Positions 50,835-61,877 are shown, counted from the first letter of the stretch. The stretch is DNA of 64,000 nt from Xenophilus sp. Marseille-Q4582 (GCF_916700565.1 NZ_CAKAKO010000006.1:248001-312000), one strand, 5' to 3'. Notes: generated by a model from the letters alone, not told the origin. Made by a program: numbers and translations.

Positions 50835-51619
50835 CGCGCAATACCGTAGGCCGCGCTGTCGAGAAAGGCGTCCATCAGCGCCACGTCGGCCTCCACGCCC
50901 CCGCCCTGGGCCGCGAGCGCCTGGATGCCGGCGCGCGCCTCTTCGAGCGTCCTGCCCTGGCGGTAGAGCAGCTTGTGCATTTCCCGGATGGCCGCGAGCC
51001 GTTCGGCCGAGAAATCGCGGCGGCGCAAGCCGACCAGGTTCACGCCGCGCACGGCCAGCGGATTGCCGTCCACCACCATGAAAGGCGGCACGTCCTTGTT
51101 CACATGGCCCGCAAAGCCGACCATGGCGTGCGCACCGATGCGCATGCGCTGCAGCACGCCCACCAGCCCGCCGACGGTGGCCCAGTCGCCGACCTGCACA
51201 TGGCCGGCCAGCGTGGCGTTGTTGGCCATCGTGATCTGGTTGCCCAGCTGGCAGTCGTGCGCGATGTGCACGTAGGCCATGATCCAGTTGTCGCTGCCCA
51301 CGCGCGTCACCCCCGCGTCCTGCGCGGTGCCCAGGTTGAAGGTGCAGAACTCGCGGATCGTGTTGCGGTCGCCGATCACCAGCTCGGTGGGCTCGCCGGC
51401 GTACTTCTTGTCCTGCGGAATGGCGCCCAGCGACGCGAATTGGAAGATCTGGTTGTCCTGCCCGATGGTGGTGCGGCCCTCGATCACGCAATGGGCGCCC
51501 ACCCGGGTGCCCGCGCCGATGCGCACATGCGGGCCGATGACGGCATAAGGCCCCACCTGCACCGTCGCATCGAGCTGCGCACGCGGATCGACGACCGCCG
51601 TGGCATGGATCTGCGTCAT
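50831..51619 (-). CDS. lpxA: UDP-N-acetylglucosamine acyltransferase
   Basis: A 262-residue left-handed beta-helix acyltransferase for the first lipid A step. Hexapeptide repeats begin at [32 protein letters not shown] and continue to about 180; the catalytic His lies in [15 protein letters not shown]. The C-terminal helical part is [13 protein letters not shown]. Start at MTQIHATAV (51619), 8 bases after the fabZ stop. Confidence 0.97.
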   Translation of the reverse strand: MTQIHATAVVDPRAQLDATVQVGPYAVIGPHVRIGAGTRVGAHCVIEGRTTIGQDNQIFQFASLGAIPQDKKYAGEPTELVIGDRNTIREFCTFNLGTAQDAGVTRVGSDNWIMAYVHIAHDCQLGNQITMANNATLAGHVQVGDWATVGGLVGVLQRMRIGAHAMVGFAGHVNKDVPPFMVVDGNPLAVRGVNLVGLRRRDFSAERLAAIREMHKLLYRQGRTLEEARAGIQALAAQGGGVEADVALMDAFLDSAAYGIAR

Positions 51620-51627
51620 CGGGCCGT

Positions 51628-52089
51628 TCAGCGGTCCACGCGCCGCATGGCGCACATCAGTTCGGCTTCGCAGGCCAGTTCGTCGCCGACGCGCGCCTTG
51701 CCGCGGAATTTGGAGATGCCCCCCTTGGAGCGCTCGAACTCCACTTCCACGATCAGCTGGTCACCCGGCTCCACCGGACGCTTGAAGCGCGCGCCGTCCA
51801 CGGCCGCGAAGTAGTAGACCGAACTGTCGTCGGGCGTCACATGGCCGGACTTGAAGGACAGCAAGGCGCCCACCTGGGCCATGGCTTCGAGCATCAGCAC
51901 GCCGGGCATCACCGGCCGGTGCGGGAAGTGGCCGTTGAAGAAGGGCTCGTTGATGGTGACGTTCTTGACCGCCGTGATGCGCTTGCCCAGCTCCATGTCC
52001 ACCACGCGGTCCACCAGGAGGAAGGGGTAGCGGTGCGGCAGGAGCTTGAGGATCTCGTGGATGTCGATCTGATGAGGGGTGGTCGTCAT
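51628..52089 (-). CDS. fabZ: 3-hydroxyacyl-ACP dehydratase FabZ
   Basis: A 153-residue hot-dog-fold dehydratase of fatty acid synthesis. The active site is [16 protein letters not shown] and [26 protein letters not shown] (His in GHFP, Glu in MLEAMAQ). Its place between lpxD and lpxA links fatty acid supply to lipid A acylation. Confidence 0.97.
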   Translation of the reverse strand: MTTTPHQIDIHEILKLLPHRYPFLLVDRVVDMELGKRITAVKNVTINEPFFNGHFPHRPVMPGVLMLEAMAQVGALLSFKSGHVTPDDSSVYYFAAVDGARFKRPVEPGDQLIVEVEFERSKGGISKFRGKARVGDELACEAELMCAMRRVDR

Positions 52090-52122
52090 GGTGGTTTCGG
52101 CTCTCGCCGGCTCTTGCCTGTT

Positions 52123-53115
52123 CTATCCGCGCACGGGGGCGGCCCGTCCCAGCGCCTTCTCCAGCGCCTTGATGCGCTCGCGCAGCCCGTGCAGGTGCCG
52201 CAGCGTGGCGGCGTTCTTTTCCCAGGCCGCGTTGTCATCAATGGGAAACATGCCAGTGTACTGGCCGGGCTGGAGGATGGAGCGCGTGACCACGCTGGCC
52301 GCCGACACATGCACGCCGTCCACCAGCTCCAGGTGGCCGAGCACGATCGCGCCGCCACCCAGCGTGCAGCCGGCGCCGATGCGCGCGCTGCCCGCCACGC
52401 CCACGCAACCGGCCATGGCCGTGTGGCGGCCCACGTGGACGTTGTGGCCGATCTGGATCAGGTTGTCCAGCTTCACGCCGTCCTCGATCACCGTGTCCTC
52501 CAGCGCACCGCGGTCGATGCAGGTGTTGGCACCGATCTCGACGTCATCGCCGATGCGCACCGCGCCCAGCTGCTCGATCTTGACCCAGGCGCCTTCGTGC
52601 GGCGCCAGGCCGAAGCCGTCGGCCCCGATGACCACGCCCGGATGCAGCAGGCCGCGCGCACCGATGACGCAGTCCTCGCCGACCGTCACGCGCGACTTGA
52701 GCACGGTGTGCTCGCCGATGCGCGCGCCCCGCTCCACCACGCACAGCGCGCCGATGCGCGCCGTGGCCGCCACTTCGGCCTGCGGATCGATCACCGCGCT
52801 CGGATGGATGCGCGGGCCGGCCGGCGGCGCATGCCGCGCCCGCCACAGCTGCGTGAGCTGCGCGAAGTAGAGGTACGGGTCGGCCGTGGCGATGAACGCC
52901 CCGCGCGCCGCGGCGGCATCGGCCATCGCCGGCGAGACGATCACGCAGGCCGCCTGGCTCGCGGCCAGTTCCTTGATGTATTTGGGGTGGCTCAGAAACG
53001 CCAGCGCCTCGGGCCCGGCTGTCGCCAGGGGCGCGAGGCGCTCGATGTTCAGGCCTTCGTCGCCGTGCAGCTCGCCACCGAGCGCCGCAACGATGTCACC
53101 CAGCCGCAGGGCCAT
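52123..53115 (-). CDS. lpxD: UDP-3-O-acylglucosamine N-acyltransferase
   Basis: A 330-residue beta-helix enzyme for the third lipid A step. The N-terminal uridine-binding domain (about 1-100) holds [23 protein letters not shown]. The hexapeptide helix follows ([25 protein letters not shown]), with the catalytic His in [21 protein letters not shown]. The C-terminus ends in an acyl-carrier-binding helix ([14 protein letters not shown]). Confidence 0.97.
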   Translation of the reverse strand: MALRLGDIVAALGGELHGDEGLNIERLAPLATAGPEALAFLSHPKYIKELAASQAACVIVSPAMADAAAARGAFIATADPYLYFAQLTQLWRARHAPPAGPRIHPSAVIDPQAEVAATARIGALCVVERGARIGEHTVLKSRVTVGEDCVIGARGLLHPGVVIGADGFGLAPHEGAWVKIEQLGAVRIGDDVEIGANTCIDRGALEDTVIEDGVKLDNLIQIGHNVHVGRHTAMAGCVGVAGSARIGAGCTLGGGAIVLGHLELVDGVHVSAASVVTRSILQPGQYTGMFPIDDNAAWEKNAATLRHLHGLRERIKALEKALGRAAPVRG

Positions 53116-53127
53116 GGGTGCCGGCCC

Positions 53128-53646
53128 TCACTTGCCGCCGCTGGCGTTGAGGGCCTTGATCACCTTCTCGGTGATGTCGTGCTTGGGGTTGACGTAGACG
53201 GCGTCCTGCAGGATCACGTCGTACTTCTCGGCCTCGGCCACCTGCTTGATGGCACGCTGGGCGCTTTCGTACACCTTCTGCAGTTCTTCGCTGCGGCGCA
53301 GGTTCAGGTCTTCCTGGAACTCACGGCTCTTGCGCTGGAAGTCCCGGTCCTGGTCCACCAGCTGGCGCTGGCGCGTGGTGCGCTGCGATTCCGACAGCGT
53401 GGGCGCCTCGCGCTCCAGCTTCTCGGAGGCGGCCTTCAGCGCCGCTTCCTGGTCCTTGAGGTCGCGCTCGCGCTTGAGGAATTCCTGCTCCAGGCGCGTC
53501 TGCGCGGCCTTGGCCACGGGCGCCTCGCGCATCACGCGGTCGGGATTCACCACACCGAAACGGAAGGCGTCCTGCGCAAAAGCCGGCGCCGACAGGACCG
53601 CACCCATCAGCACCGCAGGGCCGATCCATTGAGAAAAAGACTTCAT
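53128..53646 (-). CDS. ompH: Periplasmic chaperone OmpH/Skp
   Basis: A 172-residue Skp-type chaperone that holds unfolded outer-membrane proteins for BamA. The signal peptide ends at SAPAFAQ. The mature protein is mostly coiled coil (KAAQTRLEQEFLKRERDLKDQEAALKAASEKLEREAP, QRQLVDQDRDFQRKSREFQEDLNLRR), then the beta body end YDVILQDAVYVNPKHDITEKVIKALN. The ATG overlaps the bamA stop by one base (TGATG). Confidence 0.95.
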   Translation of the reverse strand: MKSFSQWIGPAVLMGAVLSAPAFAQDAFRFGVVNPDRVMREAPVAKAAQTRLEQEFLKRERDLKDQEAALKAASEKLEREAPTLSESQRTTRQRQLVDQDRDFQRKSREFQEDLNLRRSEELQKVYESAQRAIKQVAEAEKYDVILQDAVYVNPKHDITEKVIKALNASGGK

Positions 53647-56129
53647 CAGAAAGAGGTTCCGATCTGGAATTGGACGCGTTGAATTCTATCGCCCGGGATC
53701 AGGGGGATGAACGGGTTGCTCGGGTCCGTCACTTCCTTCTGCTGGCGGATGGGCACGGCATAGGCCAGGCGCAGCGGGCCCAGCGGCGAGATCCAGCTGA
53801 TGCCCACACCGGCCGAGGCGCGCCACTTCTTCGACGCCTTCCAGGCCTCGTCGGACACCGTCAGGAAGCCGCTGGTCGGGCGGTCGCCGAACACGTTGCC
53901 CACGTCCAGGAAGGTGAACATGCGCAGCGTGCGGTCGTTGCCGGCGCCCGGGAAGGGCGAGCTCAGCTCGAAGTTGAAGATGGCCTTCTTCGTGCCGCCC
54001 AGCGGCGACTGCGTGAGCGCGTCGCGCGGGCCCAGCGAGTTCTGCTCGAAGCCGCGCACCGAGCCCAGGCCGCCCGCGTAGAAGTTCTTGAAGATCGGGT
54101 AGTCCTTGCCGCCGAAGGGCTTGCCGTACCCCAGTTCGGCGTTGACCGCGAAGGTGTACTGCTTGTTGATCGGGATGTACTGCTGGAACTGGTAGCTGGT
54201 CTTGAGGTAGCGCATGTCGCCGCCCACGCCCACTTCCACGTTCGCGCGCTGCACGCGGCCCGTGGTCGGCACGAGCGCGCTGTCGCGGCTGTCACGCGCC
54301 CAGCCGATGGTCAGCGGGATGCCCCAGACACTGTCATTCGCGCATTCGGTCGTGAAGTTGGTCAGGTTGGGCTCGGAGCACCCGAAGTACTGCAGGTAGG
54401 CATTGGGCACCATCTGGCGGTACGCGTAGCGGTAGTAGTCCGCATAGGCAGGGTTGAACAGCGACAGGTAGTAGAGCCCGTCCGACTGCTCCGGCTTGAA
54501 CTTGAAGCGCTCCAGACCGGCGCCAAAGAACACCGTGTCCCGTTCGCTGAAGGGCACGCCGAAACGGATGGAGCCGCCTTCGTTGACGATGGAGTAACTG
54601 CCGTCCAGCTCCGAGTACGGGCGCGAGGTCGTGTGGTAGACGCTCAGCGTGCGCGAGATGCCGTCCTGCGTGAAGTACGGGTCGGTGGTCGTCAGCGACA
54701 GCGCGCGGTTGTACTTGCTGGTGTTGATGTTCAGGCCCAGGTAGTTGCCCGAACCGAACACGTTCTCCTGCGTGATGCCGAAGTTGAACGAGACCTTCTC
54801 GGCGCTGGAGAAGCCGGCCCCCAGCTGCAGGCTGCCGGTGGGCTTTTCGACCACCGAGATCACCAGGTCCACCTGGTCGGGCGTGCCCGCCACTTCCTGC
54901 GTGTCGACATTGACTTCGGTGAAGTAGCCCAGGCGGTCCACACGGTCGCGCGAGAGCTTGATGCGGTCACCGTCGTACCAGGAGGCCTCGTACTGGCGGA
55001 ACTCGCGGCGGATCACTTCGTCGCGCGTCTTGTTGTTGCCGGCCACGTTCACGCGGCGCACGTACACGCGGCGCACGGGCTCGGCCTGGATCACGAGCGC
55101 CACGCGGTTGTTCTGGCGGTCGATCTCGGGCTGCGCCTGCACGCGGGCGAAGGCATAGCCGAAGGTCGAGAAATAGTCGCTGAAGGCCTTGGTGGTGGCC
55201 GTCACCTGGTCGCCGTTGTAGGGCTCGCCGGGCTCGATGGTCACCAGGGACTTGAACTCATCCTCGCGGCCCAGGAAATTGCCTTGCAGGCGCACGCCCG
55301 AGACCACGTACTTCGGACCTTCGTGGATGTTCACCGTCACCGACAGGTCCTTGCGATCCGGCGAGATGGCGACCTGCGTGGACTCGACGCGGAACTCCAT
55401 GTAGCCGCGCGTCAGATAGTAAGAGCGAAGTGTCTCCAGGTCGGCGTTGAGCTTGGCGCGCGAGTACTGGTTGGACTTGGTGTACCAGGACAGCCAGCCC
55501 CCCGTGTCCTGGTCGAACAGGCCCAGAAGCGTCGATTCGCTGAAGGCCTGCGCACCGACGATGCGGATGTCGCGGATGCGGGCCGACTCGCCCTCCACCA
55601 CCGAGAAGGTGAGGTTCACGCGGTTGCGCTCGATGGGCGTCACCGTGGTCACCACCTCGGCGCTGTACAGGCCGCGCGAGACGTATTGGCGCTTGAGCTC
55701 CTGCTCGGCGCGGTCGGCCAGCGCCTTGTCGTAGGGGCGGCCGTCGGCCAGGCCCACGTCGCGCAGCGCCTTGGTCAGCGCTTCCTTGTCGAATTCCTTG
55801 GTGCCGGAGAATTCCACCGACGCGATGGTCGGGCGCTCTTCCACGATCACCACCAGCACGTTGCCGTTCACGTCCAGCCGCACGTCGGTGAACAGGCCCA
55901 GGTCGAACAGTGCGCGGATGGCGGCCGAGCCGCGCTCGTCCGTGTAGGTCTCGCCGACGCGGATGGGCATCGAGGCGAAGATGGTGCCCGGCTCCACGCG
56001 TTGCAGACCCTCGACGCGGATGTCGCGCACGGTGAAGGGCTCGACGGCCCAGGCCGCGCCTGCAGCCAGTGCGCCGACCACGAGCGCGGCCACACGACGC
56101 AGACGAAAGCGACTGAAGTGTTGGTTCAT
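53646..56129 (-). CDS. bamA: Outer-membrane protein assembly factor BamA
   Basis: An 827-residue Omp85 protein, the core of the BAM complex that inserts beta-barrel proteins. The signal peptide ends at AAWAVEPF. Five POTRA domains span about 25-350 (FTVRDIRVEGLQRVEPGTIFASMPIRVG is the first). The barrel carries the conserved VRGFEQNSLGPRD loop in L6 and ends with the beta signal VQFQIGTSF, with a terminal Phe. I start at MNQHFSRFRLRR (56129) because it gives a proper signal. It follows rseP by 37 bases. Confidence 0.97.
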   Translation of the reverse strand: MNQHFSRFRLRRVAALVVGALAAGAAWAVEPFTVRDIRVEGLQRVEPGTIFASMPIRVGETYTDERGSAAIRALFDLGLFTDVRLDVNGNVLVVIVEERPTIASVEFSGTKEFDKEALTKALRDVGLADGRPYDKALADRAEQELKRQYVSRGLYSAEVVTTVTPIERNRVNLTFSVVEGESARIRDIRIVGAQAFSESTLLGLFDQDTGGWLSWYTKSNQYSRAKLNADLETLRSYYLTRGYMEFRVESTQVAISPDRKDLSVTVNIHEGPKYVVSGVRLQGNFLGREDEFKSLVTIEPGEPYNGDQVTATTKAFSDYFSTFGYAFARVQAQPEIDRQNNRVALVIQAEPVRRVYVRRVNVAGNNKTRDEVIRREFRQYEASWYDGDRIKLSRDRVDRLGYFTEVNVDTQEVAGTPDQVDLVISVVEKPTGSLQLGAGFSSAEKVSFNFGITQENVFGSGNYLGLNINTSKYNRALSLTTTDPYFTQDGISRTLSVYHTTSRPYSELDGSYSIVNEGGSIRFGVPFSERDTVFFGAGLERFKFKPEQSDGLYYLSLFNPAYADYYRYAYRQMVPNAYLQYFGCSEPNLTNFTTECANDSVWGIPLTIGWARDSRDSALVPTTGRVQRANVEVGVGGDMRYLKTSYQFQQYIPINKQYTFAVNAELGYGKPFGGKDYPIFKNFYAGGLGSVRGFEQNSLGPRDALTQSPLGGTKKAIFNFELSSPFPGAGNDRTLRMFTFLDVGNVFGDRPTSGFLTVSDEAWKASKKWRASAGVGISWISPLGPLRLAYAVPIRQQKEVTDPSNPFIPLIPGDRIQRVQFQIGTSF

Positions 56130-56166
56130 GTGTGAGTTGGGCCGGCGCGCTCGGGCCGGCATTGAG

Positions 56167-57594
56167 TTAACCAAAGAGTCGAGTCACGTCGTTGAAGAGT
56201 GCAATCGACATCATGACCAGCAGCACCGCGAAGCCCCCGCGCTGCAGCCGATCCATCCAGGCATCGGAGACGCCCTTGCCGGTCAGGCCCTCCCAAAGAT
56301 AATACATCAGGTGCCCCCCATCGAGGACCGGCAGCGGCATGAGGTTCAGCACTCCCAGGCTCACGCTGATGAGGGCCAGGAAGACGAGGTACTGCGTGAG
56401 TCCCAGGCTCGCGGACTTGCCCGCATAGTCGGCAATCGTCAGCGGGCCGCTGATGTTCTTGAGCGAGGCTTCGCCGATGAGCATCTTGCCCAGCATGCGC
56501 ACGGTGAGGGCCGACACCTCCCAGGTCCGAACCACGCCGCGCCACAACCCGTCGAGGGCGCCGCGGCGCACCGTGACCATCTCGGGCGTGCTGCCCACGT
56601 AGGCCGAGATGCGGCCCACCCAGGCTTCGCCTTCCTGCCGCACCTCGGGCGTCACCTCCAGGCTCATTTCCTGGCCATCGCGCAGCAGGCGCCAGCGCTG
56701 GGTGCGCGGCTCGGTGCCGTTCACCGAGCCACGGATCAGCTCCCGCAGGTGCTGTCCGTCCACCGCCGGCGCATCGCCGACGGCAAGCACACGATCGCCC
56801 TCGCGCAGGCCGGCCCGCTCGCCGGCGCCACCGGCCATCACCTCACCGATGTCGGGGCGCGTCCAGGGCGCCAGCAGGCCGATGCGGCGGAACATCTGCG
56901 GATCCGCCTCCGATGCCCCCATGCGGCTGAGGGCCAGCACCACGGTGCGTGCGGCCTGGCCGCCCTGCCCCGCGACTTCGAGCGTGATGTCCCGCCCGTC
57001 GATCACGCCGCGCGTCAGGCGCCAGCGCAGGTCCTCGAACGAGCTCACGTCGCTCAATTCGCCGCCGAAGCCGGCGCGCGTGACGGTCTCGCCGCCCTTG
57101 AGCCCCGCCTCGACCGCCAGCGAGCCGGCCACGGGCTGGCCCAGCACGGCACGCGGTTCCTGCACGCCCACCCAGTTGACGATGCTGTAGAGCACCACGG
57201 CCAGCAGCAGGTTGACCAGCGGCCCGGCGGCCACGATGGCCGCCCGCTGGCGCAGCGGCCGTGCGTTGAAGGCGCGGTGCCGCTCTTCGGGCGCCACCGG
57301 CGCGATCCGCTCGTCGAGCATGGACACGTATCCGCCGAAGGGGAACAGGCCGACGCAGAACTCCGTGTCCTGCCCCGGGTGCTGGCGGCGCGGCTTCCAG
57401 CGCAAGACCGGCTTGCTGATCCACCACAGGAAACGCTCGAAGCGCGAGCTGGCGTCGCGGCTGCCCAGGGGCAGCGTGCACACCCCGAAGCGCTCCACCT
57501 TCACGCCGCAGGCCACCGCCACGCGGTAATGGCCGTACTCGTGCACGGCGATCAGCAGGCCCAGCGCAAGGACGAAGGCAAGGACGGTGAGCAT
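56167..57594 (-). CDS. rseP: RIP site-2 metalloprotease RseP
   Basis: A 475-residue inner-membrane protease that cuts anti-sigma factors and signal-peptide remnants. TM1 carries the zinc site HEYGH, the second metal ligand is in MPLPVLDGGHLMYYL, and two PDZ domains lie between. The segment between HEYGH and the conserved GGYVSMLDER is extended by roughly 15-20 residues (RFERFLWWISKPVLRWKPRRQH) compared with the E. coli protein. Only one start (57594) gives TM1 at the N-terminus. It lies 29 bases after dxr. Confidence 0.95.
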   Translation of the reverse strand: MLTVLAFVLALGLLIAVHEYGHYRVAVACGVKVERFGVCTLPLGSRDASSRFERFLWWISKPVLRWKPRRQHPGQDTEFCVGLFPFGGYVSMLDERIAPVAPEERHRAFNARPLRQRAAIVAAGPLVNLLLAVVLYSIVNWVGVQEPRAVLGQPVAGSLAVEAGLKGGETVTRAGFGGELSDVSSFEDLRWRLTRGVIDGRDITLEVAGQGGQAARTVVLALSRMGASEADPQMFRRIGLLAPWTRPDIGEVMAGGAGERAGLREGDRVLAVGDAPAVDGQHLRELIRGSVNGTEPRTQRWRLLRDGQEMSLEVTPEVRQEGEAWVGRISAYVGSTPEMVTVRRGALDGLWRGVVRTWEVSALTVRMLGKMLIGEASLKNISGPLTIADYAGKSASLGLTQYLVFLALISVSLGVLNLMPLPVLDGGHLMYYLWEGLTGKGVSDAWMDRLQRGGFAVLLVMMSIALFNDVTRLFG

Positions 57595-57623
57595 GGATCG
57601 GTTCCCCGAAAAAGCGGTGAAGC

Positions 57624-58811
57624 TCAGGCCGGCCTGCGTGCCACCGCCTGTTGCGCGCAATCGCGCGCGCGGGCGTCCAGCTCGAGCAGCTCGCCCAGCG
57701 AGCCCGGCTTGGAGGCGGACACCCGCTCCAGAGTTTCCACGTTCACCGCATGAATGTGGTCGAAACGCAGGCGCCGTGCCAGAAAGGCCTCCACGGCGAC
57801 CTCGTTGGCGGCGTTGAGCACGGCCGTGGTCCCCGGCGCGGCGCGCAGGCTCTGCCAGGCCAGCTCCAGGCCGGGGAAGCGCCGCGGGTCCGGCGCCTCG
57901 AAACTCAGGCCGGCCAGGTGCTGGAAGTCCAGCCGTTCGGCGCCGCTTTCGATGCGCTCGGGCCAGGCCAGCCCGCAAGCGATGGGCACGCGCATGTCGG
58001 GCGTGCCCAGCTGCGCCATCACCGAGGCGTCCGTGAACTGCACCATCGAATGGATCACACTCTGCGGGTGGATCACCACCTCGATCTGCGCCGGCTGCAC
58101 GCCGAACAGGTAGCGCGCCTCGATGACCTCCAGCGCCTTGTTCATCATGGTGGCCGAATCGACCGAGATCTTGCGCCCCATCACCCAGTTGGGATGGGCG
58201 CAGGCCTCCTCGGGCGTCACGTCCTGCAGGGTGTGCGGCTCGCGCAGGCGGAAGGGCCCGCCCGAGGCGGTGAGGATGATCTTGTCGATGCGCCGCGCCC
58301 AGGTGGACGGGTCTTCGGGCAGCGACTGGAAGACGGCGGAATGCTCGCTGTCGATGGGCAGCAAGGGGGCCCCGCCCTGGCGCACCGCCTCCATGAAGAG
58401 GTCGCCACCCACCACCAGCGCCTCCTTGTTGGCCAGCAGCAGGCGCTTGCCGGCGCGCGCAGCGGCCAGGCAGGGCGCCAGGCCCGCCGCGCCGACGATG
58501 GCGGCCATCACGGCGTCCACGGATTCGTGCGCGGCGATCTGCGACAGCGCATCGGCGCCGCGCAGCACTTCGGTGGGCAGCTCATGCCGGCGCAACGCAT
58601 CGGCCAGCCGGGCCGCATGCGCATCGCTCGCCATCACCGCGAAGCGCGGGCGAAAGCGTAGGCACTGCGCCAGCAACTCGTCGACGCGCGTGGCGGCCGA
58701 CAGGGCAAAGACTTCGAAGCGGCCCGGGTGGCGCGCGATCACGTCCAGCGTGCTCACGCCGATGGACCCGGTCGAGCCGAGCACGGTCACGCGTTGGGGA
58801 GAACTTGTCAC
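57624..58811 (-). CDS. dxr: 1-deoxy-D-xylulose-5-phosphate reductoisomerase
   Basis: A 395-residue enzyme committing carbon to MEP isoprenoid synthesis; the fosmidomycin target. NADPH binding is seen at [20 protein letters not shown], metal and substrate binding at [18 protein letters not shown] and [25 protein letters not shown]. The start is GTG 58811, with GTGA overlap to the cdsA stop. Confidence 0.97.
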   Translation of the reverse strand: MTSSPQRVTVLGSTGSIGVSTLDVIARHPGRFEVFALSAATRVDELLAQCLRFRPRFAVMASDAHAARLADALRRHELPTEVLRGADALSQIAAHESVDAVMAAIVGAAGLAPCLAAARAGKRLLLANKEALVVGGDLFMEAVRQGGAPLLPIDSEHSAVFQSLPEDPSTWARRIDKIILTASGGPFRLREPHTLQDVTPEEACAHPNWVMGRKISVDSATMMNKALEVIEARYLFGVQPAQIEVVIHPQSVIHSMVQFTDASVMAQLGTPDMRVPIACGLAWPERIESGAERLDFQHLAGLSFEAPDPRRFPGLELAWQSLRAAPGTTAVLNAANEVAVEAFLARRLRFDHIHAVNVETLERVSASKPGSLGELLELDARARDCAQQAVARRPA

Positions 58812-59659
58812 GAACTCAGCGAGTAGAGCATCAGGGCCACGGGCAGCACGGGCAGCAGCGCATCCACGCGGTCCAGCACGCCGCCATGGCCGGGCAGCAG
58901 TTGGCTGCTGTCCTTGGCGCCGGCGGCCCGTTTGATGAGGGATTCGACCAGATCGCCCGCCACGCTCATGGTGCACAGGAAGATCGCGGCCAGCACCAGC
59001 AGCCACCAGCCGCGCGCTGCCAATGCGGTGTAGAGACTGGGCACCGAGGCCTGCCAATGCGCATCGGCCCCCACCCAGCACAGCGCGAGCACCAGCACGC
59101 CCAGCATGCCGCCCCACGCGCCTTCCCAGCTCTTGCCCGGGCTGATGGCCGGCGCGAGCTTGTTGCGGGTGAAGCGCAGGCCGAAGGCCCGCCCGGCGAA
59201 ATACGCGAAGACGTCCGCCACCCAGACCAGGACCAGGATCGAGAGCAGGAAGTTGATGCCCAGCATGCGCGCCTGCACGGCCGCCAGCCAGGCGGCCCAC
59301 AGCGCCAGCAGGCCGCCGACCATGCGCAGCGCGCGCGGCACGCGCGGCCAGCCGGCCACGCCCCCGCGCAGCAGCAGCACCACGGCCAGCACCCAGGCCG
59401 AGCCCGCCACCAGCCAGAGGCCGGGCAAGGCCCGGCCGGGCAGCCCCAGCCACCAGCTCAGGCCGCACAGCGCCAGCGCTTCCGCCCCCAGGAAATAGCT
59501 CATGCCCGGCCCGTAGCCGTTGAGCCGCCCCCATTCCCAGCCCGCCGCGGCGATCACGACCAGCATGACGAGCGTGAACGGTTCCGGCGAGGGATAGAAC
59601 AGCGCCGGCAGCAGCACGGCCAGCAGGACCAGCGCGGTGATGATGCGTTGCTTGAGCAT
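58808..59659 (-). CDS. cdsA: Phosphatidate cytidylyltransferase
   Basis: A 283-residue membrane enzyme making CDP-diacylglycerol. About seven to eight hydrophobic segments are visible. The signature lies at the end: [12 protein letters not shown] and [39 protein letters not shown], with the paired acidic residues. The start at [12 protein letters not shown] (59659) is 16 bases after the uppS stop. Confidence 0.95.
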   Translation of the reverse strand: MLKQRIITALVLLAVLLPALFYPSPEPFTLVMLVVIAAAGWEWGRLNGYGPGMSYFLGAEALALCGLSWWLGLPGRALPGLWLVAGSAWVLAVVLLLRGGVAGWPRVPRALRMVGGLLALWAAWLAAVQARMLGINFLLSILVLVWVADVFAYFAGRAFGLRFTRNKLAPAISPGKSWEGAWGGMLGVLVLALCWVGADAHWQASVPSLYTALAARGWWLLVLAAIFLCTMSVAGDLVESLIKRAAGAKDSSQLLPGHGGVLDRVDALLPVLPVALMLYSLSS

Positions 59660-59675
59660 GGGCGCCTTGCGAGGA

Positions 59676-60494
59676 TCAGTGGGACGCCGAATCCAGCACG
59701 CCCGGTCCGGGGGACGGCGTGCCCGCCGGGCCCGCCGCGACTTGCGCCGAGGTCTGGCCGAAGCGCCGCTCCCGGCTGGCGAAGGCGGCAAAAGCCTCGT
59801 CCAGTGCCGCCTCGTCGAACTCGGGCCACAGCCGGTCGCTGAAGAACAGTTCCGAATAGGCGCCTTGCCACAGCAGGAAGTTGGACAGGCGCTGCTCGCC
59901 GCCCGTGCGGATCAGCAGATCCGGGTCGGGCACGTGGGCCAGCGCCATGGCACGGTCGATGTTGAGCTCGGTCAGCGGCAGGCCCTGGGCCGCCACCTTG
60001 GCGGCGGCCTGCGCCATGTCCCAGCGCCCGCCGTAGTTGAAGCACACGTTGAGCACCAGCCGCTGGTTGTGCGCCGTGGCCGCTTCGGCCTGCGCCAGCC
60101 CTTCGGCGATGCGCGGCGACAGGCCGGCGCGCTCGCCCACGAAATGCAGCTGCACGCCGTCGGCCGCCAGGCGCGGCACTTCGCGGCCCAGAGCGGCGAC
60201 CAGCAGCTCCATCAGGCCCGACACTTCATCGGCCGGCCGGTTCCAGTTCTCCGAGGAGAAGGCGAACACGGTCAGCACGCCCACGCCGCGGGCGGCGCAG
60301 GCCTGCACGCAGCGGCGCAGCGAATCGACGCCCTGCTTGTGGCCGGCCACGCGGGGCAGCAGGCGGCGGGTGGCCCAGCGGCCGTTGCCGTCCATCACGA
60401 TGGCGACATGGTGCGGCACCGCTGCCGCCGGCGGCCGCGCCTGCGTCCCGGACAGCGAGCGCTTCTTCAGACCTAGGCCCAAGCCATTCACCAC
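59676..60494 (-). CDS. uppS: Undecaprenyl diphosphate synthase
   Basis: A 272-residue cis-prenyltransferase that makes the lipid carrier for cell-wall synthesis. The catalytic Asp and phosphate loop are in HHVAIVMDGNGRWATRR; FAFSSENWNRP and DPDLLIRTGGEQRLSNFLLWQGAYSELFF follow. The C-terminal 25 residues are Pro/Gly-rich. The start is one of two adjacent GTG codons (60494 or 60491); no strong Shine-Dalgarno site is seen. Confidence 0.95.
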   Translation of the reverse strand: MVNGLGLGLKKRSLSGTQARPPAAAVPHHVAIVMDGNGRWATRRLLPRVAGHKQGVDSLRRCVQACAARGVGVLTVFAFSSENWNRPADEVSGLMELLVAALGREVPRLAADGVQLHFVGERAGLSPRIAEGLAQAEAATAHNQRLVLNVCFNYGGRWDMAQAAAKVAAQGLPLTELNIDRAMALAHVPDPDLLIRTGGEQRLSNFLLWQGAYSELFFSDRLWPEFDEAALDEAFAAFASRERRFGQTSAQVAAGPAGTPSPGPGVLDSASH

Positions 60495-60506
60495 GGCCAG
60501 GGCGCC

Positions 60507-61067
60507 TCAGACCGCCATGATCTCCGCCTCTTTGGCGGCAACCAGCTTGTCGATCTCGGCGATGAAGCGGTCGGTGATCTTCTGGACCTCGGCCTCGGCA
60601 CGCTTCTGGTCGTCCTCGGACGCCAGCTTGTCCTTGACCAGTTTCTTGACCGACTCGTTGGCGTCGCGGCGCAGGTTGCGCGTGGCGATCTTGGCGTTCT
60701 CGCCCTCGTTGCGCGCGAGCTTGGTCATCTCCTTGCGGCGCTCCTCGCTCATCGGCGGCATCGGCACGCGGATCAGGTCGCCCATGCTGGCGGGATTCAG
60801 GCCCAGGTCGCTCTCGCGGATGGCCTTCTCGATCTTCGCGGCCATGTTTTTTTCCCAGGGCTGCACGCTGATGGTGCGGGCGTCGATCAGGGCCACGTTG
60901 GCGACCTGCGAAAGCGGCACCTGCGAGCCGTAGTACTCCACATGGATCGCGTCCAGCAGGGCCGGGTTGGCGCGCCCCGTGCGGATCTTGGACAGGTTGT
61001 TCTGGAAGGCCGCGATGGACTGTTTCATCTTGGCTTCGGTCTGGTTGCGGATATCAGCAATGGTCAT
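60507..61067 (-). CDS. frr: Ribosome recycling factor
   Basis: A 186-residue factor that, with EF-G, splits the ribosome after termination. It is a three-helix bundle with a beta domain: [74 protein letters not shown] and [14 protein letters not shown] are all family hallmarks. CTGGAGGA-like text lies upstream of the ATG. It follows pyrH by 87 bases. Confidence 0.97.
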   Translation of the reverse strand: MTIADIRNQTEAKMKQSIAAFQNNLSKIRTGRANPALLDAIHVEYYGSQVPLSQVANVALIDARTISVQPWEKNMAAKIEKAIRESDLGLNPASMGDLIRVPMPPMSEERRKEMTKLARNEGENAKIATRNLRRDANESVKKLVKDKLASEDDQKRAEAEVQKITDRFIAEIDKLVAAKEAEIMAV

Positions 61068-61154
61068 TTCTCAAACTCCTGGAGGACTCGCGCAAACAAG
61101 AGGCAAGGCCGCTTCTTCTGCGGGGCACGCGCACGGCCCTGCGCCGGTCCTGTC

Positions 61155-61877
61155 CTAGACGTGCACCAACGTACCTTCGTCCTCGCCCATCACCACGCGC
61201 TTGAGCGCACCGCTCTTGAGAATCGAGAACACCTTGATCGGCAGCTTCTGGTCGCGGCACAGGGCGAAAGCCGTCGCGTCCATGATGCCGAGATTCTGCG
61301 CGATCGCCTGGTCGAAGCTGAGCTGCGAATAGCGCTTCGCGGACGGATCCTTGTGGGGGTCGGCGCTGTAGACGCCGTCCACCTTGGTGGCCTTGAGCAC
61401 CAGCGCGGCACCGATCTCGGCGCCGCGCAGCGCGGCCGCCGTGTCGGTGGTGAAGAAGGGATTGCCCGTGCCGGCGGCGAACACCACCACCTTGCCCTCT
61501 TCCAGGTACTGCAGCGCCTTGGGCCGCACATAGGGCTCGACCACCTGGTCGATCGCGATCGCGGACATCACGCGCGCCGTCAGGCCCTGCTTGTTCATGG
61601 CATCGGCCAGCGCCAGCGAATTCATCACCGTCGCCAGCATGCCCATGTAGTCCGCCGTCGCGCGGTCCATGCCCACAGAACCGCCGGCCACGCCGCGGAA
61701 GATGTTGCCGCCGCCGATCACCACCGCCACCTCCACGCCCAGGTTCACCACCTCGGCCACTTCCTCGACCATGCGCACGATGGTGGCGCGGTTGATGCCG
61801 AAGGCATCCTCGCCCATCAGGGCCTCACCCGACAACTTCAGCAAGATGCGTTTGTGGGCGGGCTGCGGTGCGGTCAT
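61155..61877 (-). CDS. pyrH: UMP kinase
   Basis: A 240-residue amino acid kinase-fold enzyme that makes UDP from UMP. Signatures are [47 protein letters not shown] and [13 protein letters not shown]. The ATG at 61877 is used; a TTG two codons earlier is less likely. It sits in the standard rpsB-tsf-pyrH-frr order. Confidence 0.97.
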   Translation of the reverse strand: MTAPQPAHKRILLKLSGEALMGEDAFGINRATIVRMVEEVAEVVNLGVEVAVVIGGGNIFRGVAGGSVGMDRATADYMGMLATVMNSLALADAMNKQGLTARVMSAIAIDQVVEPYVRPKALQYLEEGKVVVFAAGTGNPFFTTDTAAALRGAEIGAALVLKATKVDGVYSADPHKDPSAKRYSQLSFDQAIAQNLGIMDATAFALCRDQKLPIKVFSILKSGALKRVVMGEDEGTLVHV

